Below are positions 17,034 through 25,534 of a DNA stretch of 64,000 nucleotides, in pieces. Position 1 is the stretch's first letter; each line of letters opens with the position of its first letter. The position numbers and the translations under genes were made by a program. The DNA is from an uncultured Prevotellaceae bacterium. GTDB lineage: Bacteria > Bacteroidota > Bacteroidia > Bacteroidales > Bacteroidaceae. Below the pieces are notes generated by a model. That model did no database searches. It was not told where the DNA came from and saw only the letters and a list, made by a program, of their open reading frames with translations. Location of the stretch: positions 1-64,000 of the forward strand of contig CACYQD010000006.1 in NCBI GenBank assembly GCA_902776475.1. The letters run 5' to 3'.

Positions 17034-17577
17034 CTTTCAAGCGTGTTAAGATAATCCTGAGTCGTTGACGTATTCGGTGAAGTTGGCTGCTGAGCCGCGA
17101 TACTTCACGATTAAGAGAGGCATCAGCCGTACCAGTTATGTAGGCTATTTCTTTCAGGGGACGCTGGTCGAAGTAGTAGAGCTGCAAGAGCATCTGGTCT
17201 TCGGGGGATAGTTCCTGGATGGCTTCATCCAACTGTTCGGCTGTCGTCGTATCCGGCAACTCATCTGGAACATCCTCACCCACCACGAAAGGTATCTCCA
17301 ACAGCCGTTTTCGTCGTCGCAAATGATGCAAAGCTTCGTGATAAGCTATGCGGTAAAGCCATGTCTTCATTGAAGCCTTTTCCGGAGCATAGTCATTCAG
17401 ATGTTCGTAGGCTGTCACAAAGGTCTCCTGCACCACGTCCTCTGCATCCTCCTGAACGGTGACAATACGGCCAACAAATGCCATGAGTGCAGGACCATAC
17501 AGACTTATCATCGGTGAAAAGTCCTCGACCCTCCTGCTATGTATTTGGAATTTGAACATCTGTTTGTCGTTTGTCAT
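17026..17577 (-). CDS. ECF-type RNA polymerase sigma factor (second system)
   Basis: A 183-residue sigma-70 family protein from the ATG at 17577. The frame is open further upstream but without domain content. Region 2 is seen at about 20-85 (MISLYGPALMAFVGRIV, DAEDVVQETFVTAYEHL, MKTWLYRIAYHEALHHLRRR) and region 4 at about 125-180 (LSPEDQMLLQLYYFDQRPL, then EIAYITGTADASLNREVSRL). It is coupled to the following membrane protein gene by an 8-base overlap and precedes a large secreted protein, giving a sigma, anti-sigma, effector operon. A TATATTTG -7 box lies 164 bases upstream of the ATG, divergent from the GH27 promoter. Confidence 0.88.
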   Translation of the reverse strand: MTNDKQMFKFQIHSRRVEDFSPMISLYGPALMAFVGRIVTVQEDAEDVVQETFVTAYEHLNDYAPEKASMKTWLYRIAYHEALHHLRRRKRLLEIPFVVGEDVPDELPDTTTAEQLDEAIQELSPEDQMLLQLYYFDQRPLKEIAYITGTADASLNREVSRLSSQLHRIRQRLRIILTRLKDE

Positions 17578-17740
17578 TCTATTCTTTATAGACCGTAGAT
17601 GGCGAAATGTCACGTTACCCATGATGTAATTAATATATATTAACGTTTGCTGGCACGCGTGGGTTCCAACTTCCAGACATTGGACAAGAACACTTGGAAG
17701 GCGGCCACATTCTCGGACAGGAAGCCAAACTAAGTCTCTA

Positions 17741-17748
17741 CAAATATA
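17741..17748 (-). promoter_or_regulatory. -7 box for the second sigma operon
   Basis: The minus strand reads TATATTTG, matching TAnnTTTG. It faces away from the GH27 promoter at 17770, so the 222-base gap between the two genes carries divergent promoters. Confidence 0.45.
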
Positions 17749-17769
17749 CAATATTTACATATAATTTGC

Positions 17770-17777
17770 TATATTTG
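17770..17777 (+). promoter_or_regulatory. -7 box for the GH27 gene
   Basis: TATATTTG followed by C, 22 bases before the ATG at 17800, matches the Bacteroidota consensus. Confidence 0.5.
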
Positions 17778-17799
17778 CAGCATAAATCAAGGATACAAT

Positions 17800-19401
17800 A
17801 TGAAGAAAGTAAAACCAACGGTCTTCAAGACCATATTTCTGGCGATGCTGACCTGCTTTGCAGAGGTCGCTTTAGCCCAACGGACTCCCACGATGGGTTG
17901 GAGTTCATGGAACACGTTCGCCCTCAACATCAACGAGGACCTCATCAAGGGACAGGCTGATGCCATGCACAGTAACGGATTGCAGAAGGCTGGCTATCTC
18001 TATGTAAACATCGACGACGGCTACTGGAACAGGCGTGGCGAAGATGGTCTTCTGCGACTGAACACCCAGCGGTTTCCCAACGGCATGCGCCCGCTCGTGG
18101 ACTATATCCACAAGCTCGGCCTGAAGGCCGGTATCTATTCTGATGCCGGCGACAACACCTGTGGCAGTGAGAACCGTCACCCATGGGGCATCGGCGTGGG
18201 CTTCGCAGGGCATGAGGAACAGGACTGCAAGCTCTACTTCATCGACTGGGACTTCGACTTTATTAAAGTTGACTACTGCGGCGGGCACCACATGCACCTC
18301 GATGAGCGCGAGCAATATACCAAGATTTCGAATGCCATCAAGAATTGCGGGAAAAAGGACATCGTATATAATATGTGCCGCTGGGCATTCCCCGGCACAT
18401 GGGGAGCCGACGTGGCAGACTCTTGGCGTACCACGGGCGACATCTACGATGCTTGGAAGAGCGTGCGCGGCATCCTGGCGGAAAACCTCTACCTGAGCGC
18501 CTTCTGTCGTAATGGCCACTACAATGACATGGACATGCTCGAAGTGGGACGGTCAATGTCACAAACCGAGGACGAGACTCACTTCGGGATGTGGTGCATC
18601 ATGTCCTCACCGCTGCTCATCGGTTGCGACACACGCAACATCCGTCCCGAGTCGCTGAAACTGCTTTGCAACCATGACCTTATCGCCCTGAACCAAGATC
18701 CGCTGCACCTGCAGGCATACGTGGCAGAGAAGCAGGGCGAGTGCTTCATCATGGTGAAGGACATCAAGAAAATGCAGGGCAAGGAGCGTGCCGTGGCCAT
18801 CTACAACCCTAGCGATACGGAACAGACAGTGACGCTCAATCCTGCCACCATTGACCTTGGTGGTGCTGTGCAGTACTACGACTGTTTTGCCCAACTCGAT
18901 TATCTCTACGACATGAACCCCATTCCCCTGAAGATCCCAGCACACGGAACAAAGATTTTCCGCGTGAAGGGTCAGAAACGTCTGCAGCGAAAGGTCTATG
19001 AGGCAGAGACGGCACTGCTGCCTGCCTATCAGGAACTGCGCAACAACCAGGAAGTGAAGTCGGGGGTCTTTTCTGCCGCATCCGAGGCCAGCGGCGGCTA
19101 CAGGGCCGGATGGCTCGGCGGCCGCAAAGGAAACGACATACAATGGAATGATGTCTATGTAAGCAAAGCCGGCACACAGCGCATGACCATCACCTATTTC
19201 AGCGGAGAGGAACGCACCATGGAGCTCATGGTCAACGGACAGCGCGTCACCACGTTGAAAGCCAACTCCGGTGACTGGGGCAAACCCGCCACCATCACAA
19301 TCGATGTGAACCTCAAGAAAGGACGCAACAGCATCTGTCTCAGCAACGACAGCGAATGGATGCCGGACATCGACAAGATGGAACTGGATATCCAGCACTA
19401 A
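17800..19401 (+). CDS. GH27 alpha-galactosidase with C-terminal carbohydrate-binding domain
   Basis: A signal peptide (residues 1-27, VALAQ) is followed by a GH27 (beta/alpha)8 barrel that starts with the family opening TPTMGWSSWNTF. The retaining mechanism residues are visible: nucleophile Asp158 in FIKVDYCGG and acid/base Asp214 in RTTGDI. The barrel is followed by the family's beta-sandwich and, from about residue 395, an extra domain resembling CBM35/CBM6 (YEAETALLPAYQEL near its start, INPLKKG-type end with LKKGRNSICLSND). It releases alpha-1,6-linked galactose from galactomannan, raffinose-type oligosaccharides or similar glycans, probably in the periplasm or at the surface. The next gene, xpt, follows after 53 bases and may be co-transcribed. 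Confidence 0.93.
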   Translation: MKKVKPTVFKTIFLAMLTCFAEVALAQRTPTMGWSSWNTFALNINEDLIKGQADAMHSNGLQKAGYLYVNIDDGYWNRRGEDGLLRLNTQRFPNGMRPLVDYIHKLGLKAGIYSDAGDNTCGSENRHPWGIGVGFAGHEEQDCKLYFIDWDFDFIKVDYCGGHHMHLDEREQYTKISNAIKNCGKKDIVYNMCRWAFPGTWGADVADSWRTTGDIYDAWKSVRGILAENLYLSAFCRNGHYNDMDMLEVGRSMSQTEDETHFGMWCIMSSPLLIGCDTRNIRPESLKLLCNHDLIALNQDPLHLQAYVAEKQGECFIMVKDIKKMQGKERAVAIYNPSDTEQTVTLNPATIDLGGAVQYYDCFAQLDYLYDMNPIPLKIPAHGTKIFRVKGQKRLQRKVYEAETALLPAYQELRNNQEVKSGVFSAASEASGGYRAGWLGGRKGNDIQWNDVYVSKAGTQRMTITYFSGEERTMELMVNGQRVTTLKANSGDWGKPATITIDVNLKKGRNSICLSNDSEWMPDIDKMELDIQH

Positions 19402-19454
19402 TGCAATCATCCTTGGATGAATATGATGTAACAGACAATCAACCCAAACGTACA

Positions 19455-20042
19455 ATGATGAACTTCCTTGAAGAAAAGATCCTAAGCGATGCCATTATCA
19501 AACCCGGTAACATACTGAAGATTGACAATTTTCTGAATCACCAGATAGACATCGGCATCATACGCCAGATTGCCATAGAAATGAAACGACGGTTTGGCGA
19601 CTTGGAGGTAAATAAAATCCTGACCATCGAGGCCAGCGGCATTGCCATAGCCACAATGCTGGGTAATCTATACGATGTGCCTGTGGTGTTCGCAAAAAAG
19701 AGCGAGACAGCCAACAGCACAGACAACAAGTATGTGTCACAGGCCTATTCCTTTACCCACAAGCAGATGAACAAGGTGTTTGTCTCCAAACCATATCTGC
19801 GCCCTACAGACCGCGTACTGATAGTCGATGACTTCCTGGCCGACGGACAGGCTGCACATGCGCTCATCGACTTGGTGCATCAAGCCGGCGGCGAGGTGGT
19901 TGGCATCGGAATCGCTGTGGAGAAAGGGCAGCAGACGGGTGGACAACTGCTGCGCAAGGAAGGCTATCGCCTGGAGTCAATCGCCATCATCGAGGAAATG
20001 AACTACGAGAAACAGACCATCCGCTTCCGGATTCATCCCTAG
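19455..20042 (+). CDS. xpt: Xanthine phosphoribosyltransferase
   Basis: A 195-residue type I phosphoribosyltransferase that makes XMP from xanthine and PRPP in purine salvage. The PRPP-binding motif is VLIVDDFLADGQAA, and the N-terminal family signature ILKIDNFLNHQID is intact. The start is one of two adjacent ATGs (19455 or 19458); the frame is open further upstream only through the intergenic bases. Length matches the family. It ends tail-to-tail with the HD hydrolase gene: the two TAG stops share the palindromic bases CTAG at 20039-20042. No purine riboswitch was seen upstream. Confidence 0.93.
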   Translation: MMNFLEEKILSDAIIKPGNILKIDNFLNHQIDIGIIRQIAIEMKRRFGDLEVNKILTIEASGIAIATMLGNLYDVPVVFAKKSETANSTDNKYVSQAYSFTHKQMNKVFVSKPYLRPTDRVLIVDDFLADGQAAHALIDLVHQAGGEVVGIGIAVEKGQQTGGQLLRKEGYRLESIAIIEEMNYEKQTIRFRIHP

Positions 20043-20518
20043 AACTCCACCCGGTATGCGATGTTGGGGTAATTGTATTTCAGATATTGCCATGCCCGTA
20101 GATATTTGCGAAGCCGAAACACATCATCATCTGTTATTACTTTCAAGCGTCGAATATCCATGTTGTCTTCCAAGTCTGCAATCTTCACCACCCTTCCGAT
20201 GGCATTTCCAGCCGCTCTTCTCACAAAATCTTCATAGTTCTCACCTTCCCGCTTGGTCACAGACAACACACCGTCGATAATCTCCTTTGGGAATCCTTCT
20301 CTGCGCAGATATTCTTCTGTTACCATAGTATCCTCTATGGTGTCATGCAATAATGCCACGATTTTCGACTTAAGGTCTTTGCAACGCTCTGCCACACGGA
20401 TGGGATGCATCACATATTCACGACCAGACAAGTCTTTCTGGCCCTCATGTGCTCGGATGGCTATCCTCAAAGCACGGTCATACAATTCTTCGTAATTCAA
20501 ATCTTCTTTTTTATTCAT
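20039..20518 (-). CDS. Small HD-domain hydrolase related to SpoT/MESH1
   Basis: A 159-residue stand-alone HD-domain protein. Landmarks of the RelA/SpoT hydrolase domain are present: AHEGQKDLSGREYVMHP (first metal-binding His region), ALLHDTIEDT (HD motif and the ED pair) and KIADLEDNM (the second conserved Asp region). No synthetase domain follows. Small alarmone hydrolases of this type degrade (p)ppGpp or related nucleotides; the substrate here is inferred. The gene is convergent with xpt, and the stop codons overlap. The start at 20518 is the only ATG before the conserved region. Confidence 0.8.
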   Translation of the reverse strand: MNKKEDLNYEELYDRALRIAIRAHEGQKDLSGREYVMHPIRVAERCKDLKSKIVALLHDTIEDTMVTEEYLRREGFPKEIIDGVLSVTKREGENYEDFVRRAAGNAIGRVVKIADLEDNMDIRRLKVITDDDVFRLRKYLRAWQYLKYNYPNIAYRVEF

Positions 20519-20579
20519 AATTAATCCGTCACGCTATCATCTTGGTAAATACAGAAAAACTTTCCAATTAAGTTTCTGA

Positions 20580-20605
20580 TTTGTTGAAAAAAGTGTGTAC
20601 TTTTG
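20580..20605 (+). promoter_or_regulatory. Promoter of the DUF418 gene
   Basis: TTTG at 20580-20583 and TACTTTTG at 20598-20605 followed by C. The -7 box ends only 18 bases before the ATG at 20624, so the leader is very short. Confidence 0.55.
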
Positions 20606-20623
20606 CAAAACAAGCCTTTACCC

Positions 20624-21841
20624 ATGAATTCAATTGGAAATCAAAACATTGAAGGGCCCACGACTGAGCGTGAGCGTTATGTCATTCTCGATGCCTTGCG
20701 GGGAATGGCCTTGTTGGGTATTGCCATGGCCAACTTTCCTGAGTTTGCGCTATGGACCTTTCTCTCACCGGAGGAACAAACTGCCATGCCAACGGCTGGT
20801 GTTGACAAGGTGGTGAAATTCCTGCAATACTTACTTATTGACGGCAAGTTCTACTCCATTTTCTCTATACTGTTCGGCATCGGATTCTCTCTCATTCTGG
20901 CCCGCCACAGCGTGTCACTCTTCTTGAGGCGTATGGTGATTCTTGCTGTGATAGGGCTTTGTCACATGATGTTTCTGTGGAGCGGTGACATATTGTTCTT
21001 ATATGCCACTGGTGGTATGCTGCTGCTATTGTTCATCAGATTGGGCGACAAAGCTTTGTTGAGCGTAGCCGCCTTGCTTATCTTCATTCCTGTCGGTCTG
21101 GATGCCCTGAATGAGTTTTGCGGAATTGATTTTGCCGGCCCTTTTTACAATGCCTGGTGGGCGAAAGCAGCCGAGCAGGGTATTACCGAGGAAAACTTTG
21201 CCTCTTGGCTTCGTGATGCTGACAGCTATCCACAGATGTTTGCTTTTCTTTTACAGGGGGCATACGAACGGGTGTGGGAGTTTGTCAGCGGTCACCGCCT
21301 GCCCAAAGTGGTCGGTTTGTTCATTCTTGGCCATCTAATAGGTAAGCACCGCTTCTATGCGAAGCTTGATTCGCTGCCGTTGAAACGTTTCCTTGGATGG
21401 ACCCTTGCATTGGGGTTCCCGACTTCTCTCTTCTATGCATGGAGTGCCGTAGGGGGCTATCCATGGGGACTGACCTGTCACTCTATGCTATATGCGGTGA
21501 GTGTCATACCTTTTACCTTTGCCTATATCTCTGGCATTTGCCTGCTGTACCGCCACTGTGCCAAGAAGATAATGCCAGTCTATACGCTTTTTGCAGCATC
21601 TGGACGCATGGCTTTGACCAACTATATCTCACAGTCGTTCATGGGCATGTTGCTGTTCTATGGCCTCGGTATGGGATGGGGTACGTCCGTTGGACTTGTC
21701 ACTATCGAGCTCATTGCCGTGGGTGTTTTCCTTCTGCTCATGTTGCTCAGCAATCTGTGGCTCCGCTGTTTTCTGTTCGGACCTCTTGAATGGATTTGGA
21801 GAATCCTGACTTACGGCCGTTTTTTCAAGATTGTGAGGTGA
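20624..21841 (+). CDS. DUF418 family membrane protein
   Basis: A 405-residue polytopic membrane protein of the DUF418 type (YeiB-like). The opening RYVILDALRGMALLGIAMAN and the C-terminal FTYISGICLLYRHC-like and GRMALTNYISQS segments are family hallmarks. About ten hydrophobic helices are visible. The longer frame begins with a TTG inside the promoter, so the ATG at 20624 is preferred. The function of the family is not settled; some members are linked to antibiotic or metabolite export or to acyl transfer. The gene is probably transcribed alone. Confidence 0.88.
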   Translation: MNSIGNQNIEGPTTERERYVILDALRGMALLGIAMANFPEFALWTFLSPEEQTAMPTAGVDKVVKFLQYLLIDGKFYSIFSILFGIGFSLILARHSVSLFLRRMVILAVIGLCHMMFLWSGDILFLYATGGMLLLLFIRLGDKALLSVAALLIFIPVGLDALNEFCGIDFAGPFYNAWWAKAAEQGITEENFASWLRDADSYPQMFAFLLQGAYERVWEFVSGHRLPKVVGLFILGHLIGKHRFYAKLDSLPLKRFLGWTLALGFPTSLFYAWSAVGGYPWGLTCHSMLYAVSVIPFTFAYISGICLLYRHCAKKIMPVYTLFAASGRMALTNYISQSFMGMLLFYGLGMGWGTSVGLVTIELIAVGVFLLLMLLSNLWLRCFLFGPLEWIWRILTYGRFFKIVR

Positions 21842-21882
21842 GTTCATCCTCTCAGGAGGATTGTGAGCATCCCATCTGGCAT

Positions 21883-22689
21883 CTATTGTTTAGTCGCCAC
21901 AGAGATTTCATGAATGGTAAACAATCCGTTTTCATCGATCGTGATAGGAGCCGTCAACTCCGGCATATCGTCATAGGTCAGCACAAGCCCTGTAGTGTAC
22001 TTTATGCCAGGAGTGAAGATGACCTTTGGCTCACCACTGCTGACATCGTAGTACATTTGTTCACCTATCCACAAAGGCTGTTCGTCATCGAAGCCTCCCA
22101 TGTCCTTGACAGTATTAGTGACGGTCGTCAATAGTTTGTCGCCATCATAGAGCGAGATAGTTTCACCCTCAATGGCATAACCCAAGCGCTTTAACAGTTC
22201 TTGCTGCACACCATAGGGGTTGACCTCAGTATTTACAAACGCTATCTCGTTCTCACCAAAGCGAATCTGCTGCAGCCACTCCACTCGAACTCCCGTACCT
22301 TCCATCGCCGAGCTGGTCAGCCAGAGGTCGCCCGTCTTGGCGTTGTACTTTGCCTGTGGTTCACGGGTATTGCGCATATTGGGGAAGGTGGTTGAAATCG
22401 CCCCTTTCGTCACATTGATGCCATAGCCTTCCGTAGAAGTCTCATCTATTTCATCAATGCACGAAACGTAGATTTCGTTTACAGTGTCGTTCATCAACTC
22501 ATGACTATGATACTTCATCGCCTTTGTAAATGCCTGTTGAACATTGGCTGGTATCGTGTCGGATGGCACTGGTTCTTCCATTGTGCCGGCCATCTGCTTC
22601 GTCTCAACTTTTGTCGCCTTACACCCTGCCATCATCAAGCCAACAACAAAAACGATAATGGCTGAACGGATAAAAATATTACTTTTCAT
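21883..22689 (-). CDS. Uncharacterised lipoprotein
   Basis: A 268-residue protein with a lipoprotein signal ending in LMMAGC (Cys23). No family is recognised. The body is mostly beta-strand, with several short strand-turn repeats (GDLWLTSSAMEGTGVRVEWL, GETISLYDGDKLLTTV) and no obvious catalytic residues. It stands alone, convergent with the DUF418 gene (41 bases between ends), and has its own promoter (TAACTTTG at 22804-22811 on the minus strand). A short inverted repeat GCCCT/AGGGC sits in its leader at 22719-22733. Confidence 0.7.
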   Translation of the reverse strand: MKSNIFIRSAIIVFVVGLMMAGCKATKVETKQMAGTMEEPVPSDTIPANVQQAFTKAMKYHSHELMNDTVNEIYVSCIDEIDETSTEGYGINVTKGAISTTFPNMRNTREPQAKYNAKTGDLWLTSSAMEGTGVRVEWLQQIRFGENEIAFVNTEVNPYGVQQELLKRLGYAIEGETISLYDGDKLLTTVTNTVKDMGGFDDEQPLWIGEQMYYDVSSGEPKVIFTPGIKYTTGLVLTYDDMPELTAPITIDENGLFTIHEISVATKQ

Positions 22690-22803
22690 ATTACATAAAT
22701 TTAGAAAACCATATATTTTGCCCTCTGACAGGGCTTAAATTCAATACTGTATAGCAACGGCCTTTACATCAATATTACTATATCATTCTATTAGGTCCGC
22801 ATG

Positions 22804-22811
22804 CAAAGTTA
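22804..22811 (-). promoter_or_regulatory. -7 box for the lipoprotein gene
   Basis: The minus strand reads TAACTTTG followed by C, a full match to TAnnTTTGC, 115 bases before the coding start. Confidence 0.5.
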
Positions 22812-22911
22812 CACATATTATTTGTATAAGAAGATTTCCTGCATCCTCTTTTATTAAGAATCTTAAGATAAATTAGAAATTCATTCATCAATAATTCTTG
22901 GATTTATTCGC

Positions 22912-22919
22912 TATCTTTG
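22912..22919 (+). promoter_or_regulatory. -7 box for the FMN oxidoreductase gene
   Basis: TATCTTTG followed by C, 65 bases before the ATG at 22985; a TTG lies 14 bases upstream of it. Confidence 0.5.
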
Positions 22920-22984
22920 CACCTAAACCAATCAATGCAGTTTCATACATACTGTCATTACCATAGAAAACAAGCAGAAATAAC

Positions 22985-23608
22985 ATGAAAGTAATCATTC
23001 TCAATGGCAGCCCCAAGGCAAACGGGAACACCGCTGAGGCTCTGCATGAGGCGGAAAAAACGCTCAATCAACAAGGCATCGAGACGGAATGGATCCATGT
23101 AGGCCAGAAAACAATTCATGGCTGTATCGCCTGCAACAAATGCTGGGAAACTGGGGTATGTGCCTTTGGTGACATCGTAAACGAAATATCTGAAAAGATG
23201 CGACTGGCAGATGGGCTGCTTATCGGATCACCAGTCTATTTTGCCTCTCCTAACGGCACGTTGGTTGCATTGCTTGACCGACTTTTCTACTCCAACCTGC
23301 ATACCGACTGGAGTATGAAAGTTGGTGCCGCCGTGTGCATCGCTCGCCGTGGCGGGGCTACGACGACGATGGATGTGTTGAACAAATATTTCCTAAAGAC
23401 AAACATGCCTGTCGTTCCCTCTCAGTATTGGAGCATCGCCCATGGTACATTACCGGGCGAAGTAGTCCAAGACGAGGAAGGAATGCAAACCATGAGGCAA
23501 CTTGCCCTCAACATGGCGTTTCTTATCAAGTCCATCCAACTCGGAATGGAGAAATTTGGTTCTCCCAAGATCCAAGAGACACTTGTGGAGACTCACTTTA
23601 TCAGATGA
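22985..23608 (+). CDS. Flavodoxin-fold NAD(P)H-dependent FMN oxidoreductase
   Basis: A 207-residue cytosolic protein of the NADPH-dependent FMN reductase family. The phosphate-binding loop LNGSPKANGNTA is at the N-terminus, the GSPVYF loop near residue 80 and the Cys-rich segment GCIACNKCWETG at about 43-54. The two CxxC-like cysteines are frequent in the anaerobe iron-sulfur flavoprotein-like branch but do not make a complete cluster motif. It probably reduces quinones, nitro-compounds or flavin for other enzymes. It is followed after 57 bases by dinB in the same direction. Confidence 0.88.
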   Translation: MKVIILNGSPKANGNTAEALHEAEKTLNQQGIETEWIHVGQKTIHGCIACNKCWETGVCAFGDIVNEISEKMRLADGLLIGSPVYFASPNGTLVALLDRLFYSNLHTDWSMKVGAAVCIARRGGATTTMDVLNKYFLKTNMPVVPSQYWSIAHGTLPGEVVQDEEGMQTMRQLALNMAFLIKSIQLGMEKFGSPKIQETLVETHFIR

Positions 23609-23665
23609 CAGCATAGCCCCACCCTTTCAAGTCCCCAATTTCCCTTCGCTTGATAAAAACAGCGT

Positions 23666-24778
23666 ATGAAACAACGGAAAATCATCCATATAGATGCTGA
23701 TGCCTTTTTCGTCTCTGTGGAGGAACTCGACAATCCTTCACTAAAAGGGAAACCCGTCGTGGTGGGTCATGACGGGCCGAGAGGTGTTGTTTCCACAGCC
23801 AACTACGTGGCACGTCAGTTTGGAGTGCACTCTGCCCTACCCATGGCTGTGGCACACCGGCTTTGTCCGAACTTGATTGTGGTAGGACCCCATTTCAACC
23901 GTTATAAAGAGATGTCTCAACAGATGCACGACATCTTTTACGAATATACAGATATCATTGAGCCATTAAGCCTTGATGAAGCATATCTTGATGTGACCGA
24001 CAATAAGCGAGAGATGGACATGGCAGTGGACATCGCGCGGGAGATCAAGCAGAAAATCAGACATGCCACCGGTCTTACTGTCTCCGCTGGAGTAAGCTAT
24101 TGCAAGTTTCTGGCAAAAGTGGCCAGCGACTACAGAAAACCTGATGGGCTTTGCACCGTCCATCCTGAGCGTGCACTCGAATTCATCGACAACCTGAAAG
24201 TGGAACAATTTTGGGGTGTGGGAGATAAGACGGCACAGCACTTGCACAAAATGGGGGTGTTCACTGGCAAGCAACTGCGTGGCCTGACCCTGCAGCAGCT
24301 CTTGACACAATTTGGAAAGATGGGAAAGATTTTCTACAACTTTGCCCGTGGTATAGATGAACGCCCAGTGGTCACGGAATGGGTAAGGAAATCCGTGGGA
24401 TGCGAAAGGACTTACATCAAAGACCTTACGAGACGTGAAGAAATGATCACCGAACTAGACATTCTTGCTGATGAACTGGAAGGGAGACTTGCACGTAACG
24501 GCTTTAAGGGACGTACGCTTGTGCTGAAGATGAAATTCAGCGATTTTCAGCAAACCACCCACAGCATCACTGAAAACACCTTAATAGAACACAAGAAAGA
24601 GATTATGGCCTTAGCCCGTCAACTACTGGAAGAAGTGGACTTCCAAGATAGGCCAGTGCGCCTGCTGGGAATCACGGTGACAAATCCAGTGGAAGAAGAT
24701 GTACATCGAGGTCCGATACAACTCTATATCGAATGGCCGCCCTTCCCCCAAACCAATAGTGGTAAGCCAACAACATAA
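23666..24778 (+). CDS. dinB: DNA polymerase IV (Y-family)
   Basis: A 370-residue Y-family polymerase that performs error-prone translesion synthesis. The catalytic motifs are HIDADAFFVSVEE at the start, SLDEAYLDVT near residue 103 and the DinB-type YKKLAKVASDYRKPDG-like segment (CKFLAKVASDYRKPDG). The little-finger domain follows (KSVGCERTYIKDL). The C-terminus lacks an obvious beta-clamp motif: after LLGITVTNPVEEDV the sequence ends LYIEWPPFPQTNSGKPTT. It differs from the UmuC homologue in this window, so the organism has two Y-family polymerases here. The start is the ATG immediately before the conserved KIIHID. Confidence 0.95.
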   Translation: MKQRKIIHIDADAFFVSVEELDNPSLKGKPVVVGHDGPRGVVSTANYVARQFGVHSALPMAVAHRLCPNLIVVGPHFNRYKEMSQQMHDIFYEYTDIIEPLSLDEAYLDVTDNKREMDMAVDIAREIKQKIRHATGLTVSAGVSYCKFLAKVASDYRKPDGLCTVHPERALEFIDNLKVEQFWGVGDKTAQHLHKMGVFTGKQLRGLTLQQLLTQFGKMGKIFYNFARGIDERPVVTEWVRKSVGCERTYIKDLTRREEMITELDILADELEGRLARNGFKGRTLVLKMKFSDFQQTTHSITENTLIEHKKEIMALARQLLEEVDFQDRPVRLLGITVTNPVEEDVHRGPIQLYIEWPPFPQTNSGKPTT

Positions 24779-24824
24779 AAGCGACAAATTCCCCTATTTT
24801 TGTTGTCATTCTCGTGTTTTTTCT

Positions 24825-24832
24825 TATCTTTG
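24825..24832 (+). promoter_or_regulatory. -7 box for the gene at 24861
   Basis: TATCTTTG followed by C, 28 bases before the ATG, with a TTG about 22 bases upstream. This supports the ATG at 24861 as the true start rather than the longer open frame that overlaps dinB. Confidence 0.5.
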
Positions 24833-24860
24833 CATAGTGATTAACTATAAACCAATTGCT

Positions 24861-25421
24861 ATGAACGAGAAGTTTCCCTACGGTTACGACGTCAATGTCT
24901 ATATAGACAAGGCATTTGAGCGGATGAAAGAACTCTATCCCTGGGCAAAAAAGGAGATGTTCAGGAAGGAGTGGTCTTACGCCATCGAGAAAGTAAACGA
25001 TGAATTTCAGTTTGTCACCTATTTTAAATGGAAAGACGGACAAATAGATCGCGAGGTCTTGAACTGCGACGCTGAGCAGTTTATTGAAACCATAATTAAT
25101 CACCATCATGACTGGATTGAGGACGAGAATCCTGTTACGGAAACTTTCAACGTGCCATCTGCTTGTAGATGTAGTGGCGGCTGGTTTCTGGAGGTCTATC
25201 GTTTCCAAAAGCACAATTTAGGCGGCTATTCTGCCTTCGTTCAGGCAGGCAACCGCTCTGCAGGTGGATCGAGGACGTTTTTCATTCCGCCCGCATATTT
25301 CAAACTTCCTTGGGATGAGTTTTTGGACAAGTACCTTGAGCTGGTTCCACCAGGCCCCTTTTATGTTAGCAGAGCCGACCTCGAAAAAGCCGAAGGTCTC
25401 AAAGAGTTTCTTGGCTACTGA
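24861..25421 (+). CDS. Uncharacterised cytosolic protein
   Basis: A 186-residue protein with no signal peptide or membrane helix. The frame is open back into dinB, but the ATG at 24861 follows a promoter, and the sequence becomes protein-like only from there (MNEKFPYGYDVNVYIDKAF). It is rich in aromatic residues and ends with a well-structured segment (DEFLDKYLELVPPGPFYVSR). A GG-containing loop (AGNRSAGGSRTFFIP) lies near residue 140. No family is recognised. Confidence 0.7.
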   Translation: MNEKFPYGYDVNVYIDKAFERMKELYPWAKKEMFRKEWSYAIEKVNDEFQFVTYFKWKDGQIDREVLNCDAEQFIETIINHHHDWIEDENPVTETFNVPSACRCSGGWFLEVYRFQKHNLGGYSAFVQAGNRSAGGSRTFFIPPAYFKLPWDEFLDKYLELVPPGPFYVSRADLEKAEGLKEFLGY

Positions 25422-25534
25422 GATTCATTATTGTCATTTGAACCCCATAAGATGAAAGACCAAACTGGTGATGTAAGACACCGATCCAAGGAGGCTCTAT
25501 GACGAAACAATAGAAAATATTCAAAAAAGCACTT

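Noticed and set aside
24699-24860. Upstream extension of the 24861 gene overlapping dinB
   Set aside because: The added residues are not protein-like, and a matching -7 box lies between the longer start and the ATG at 24861.
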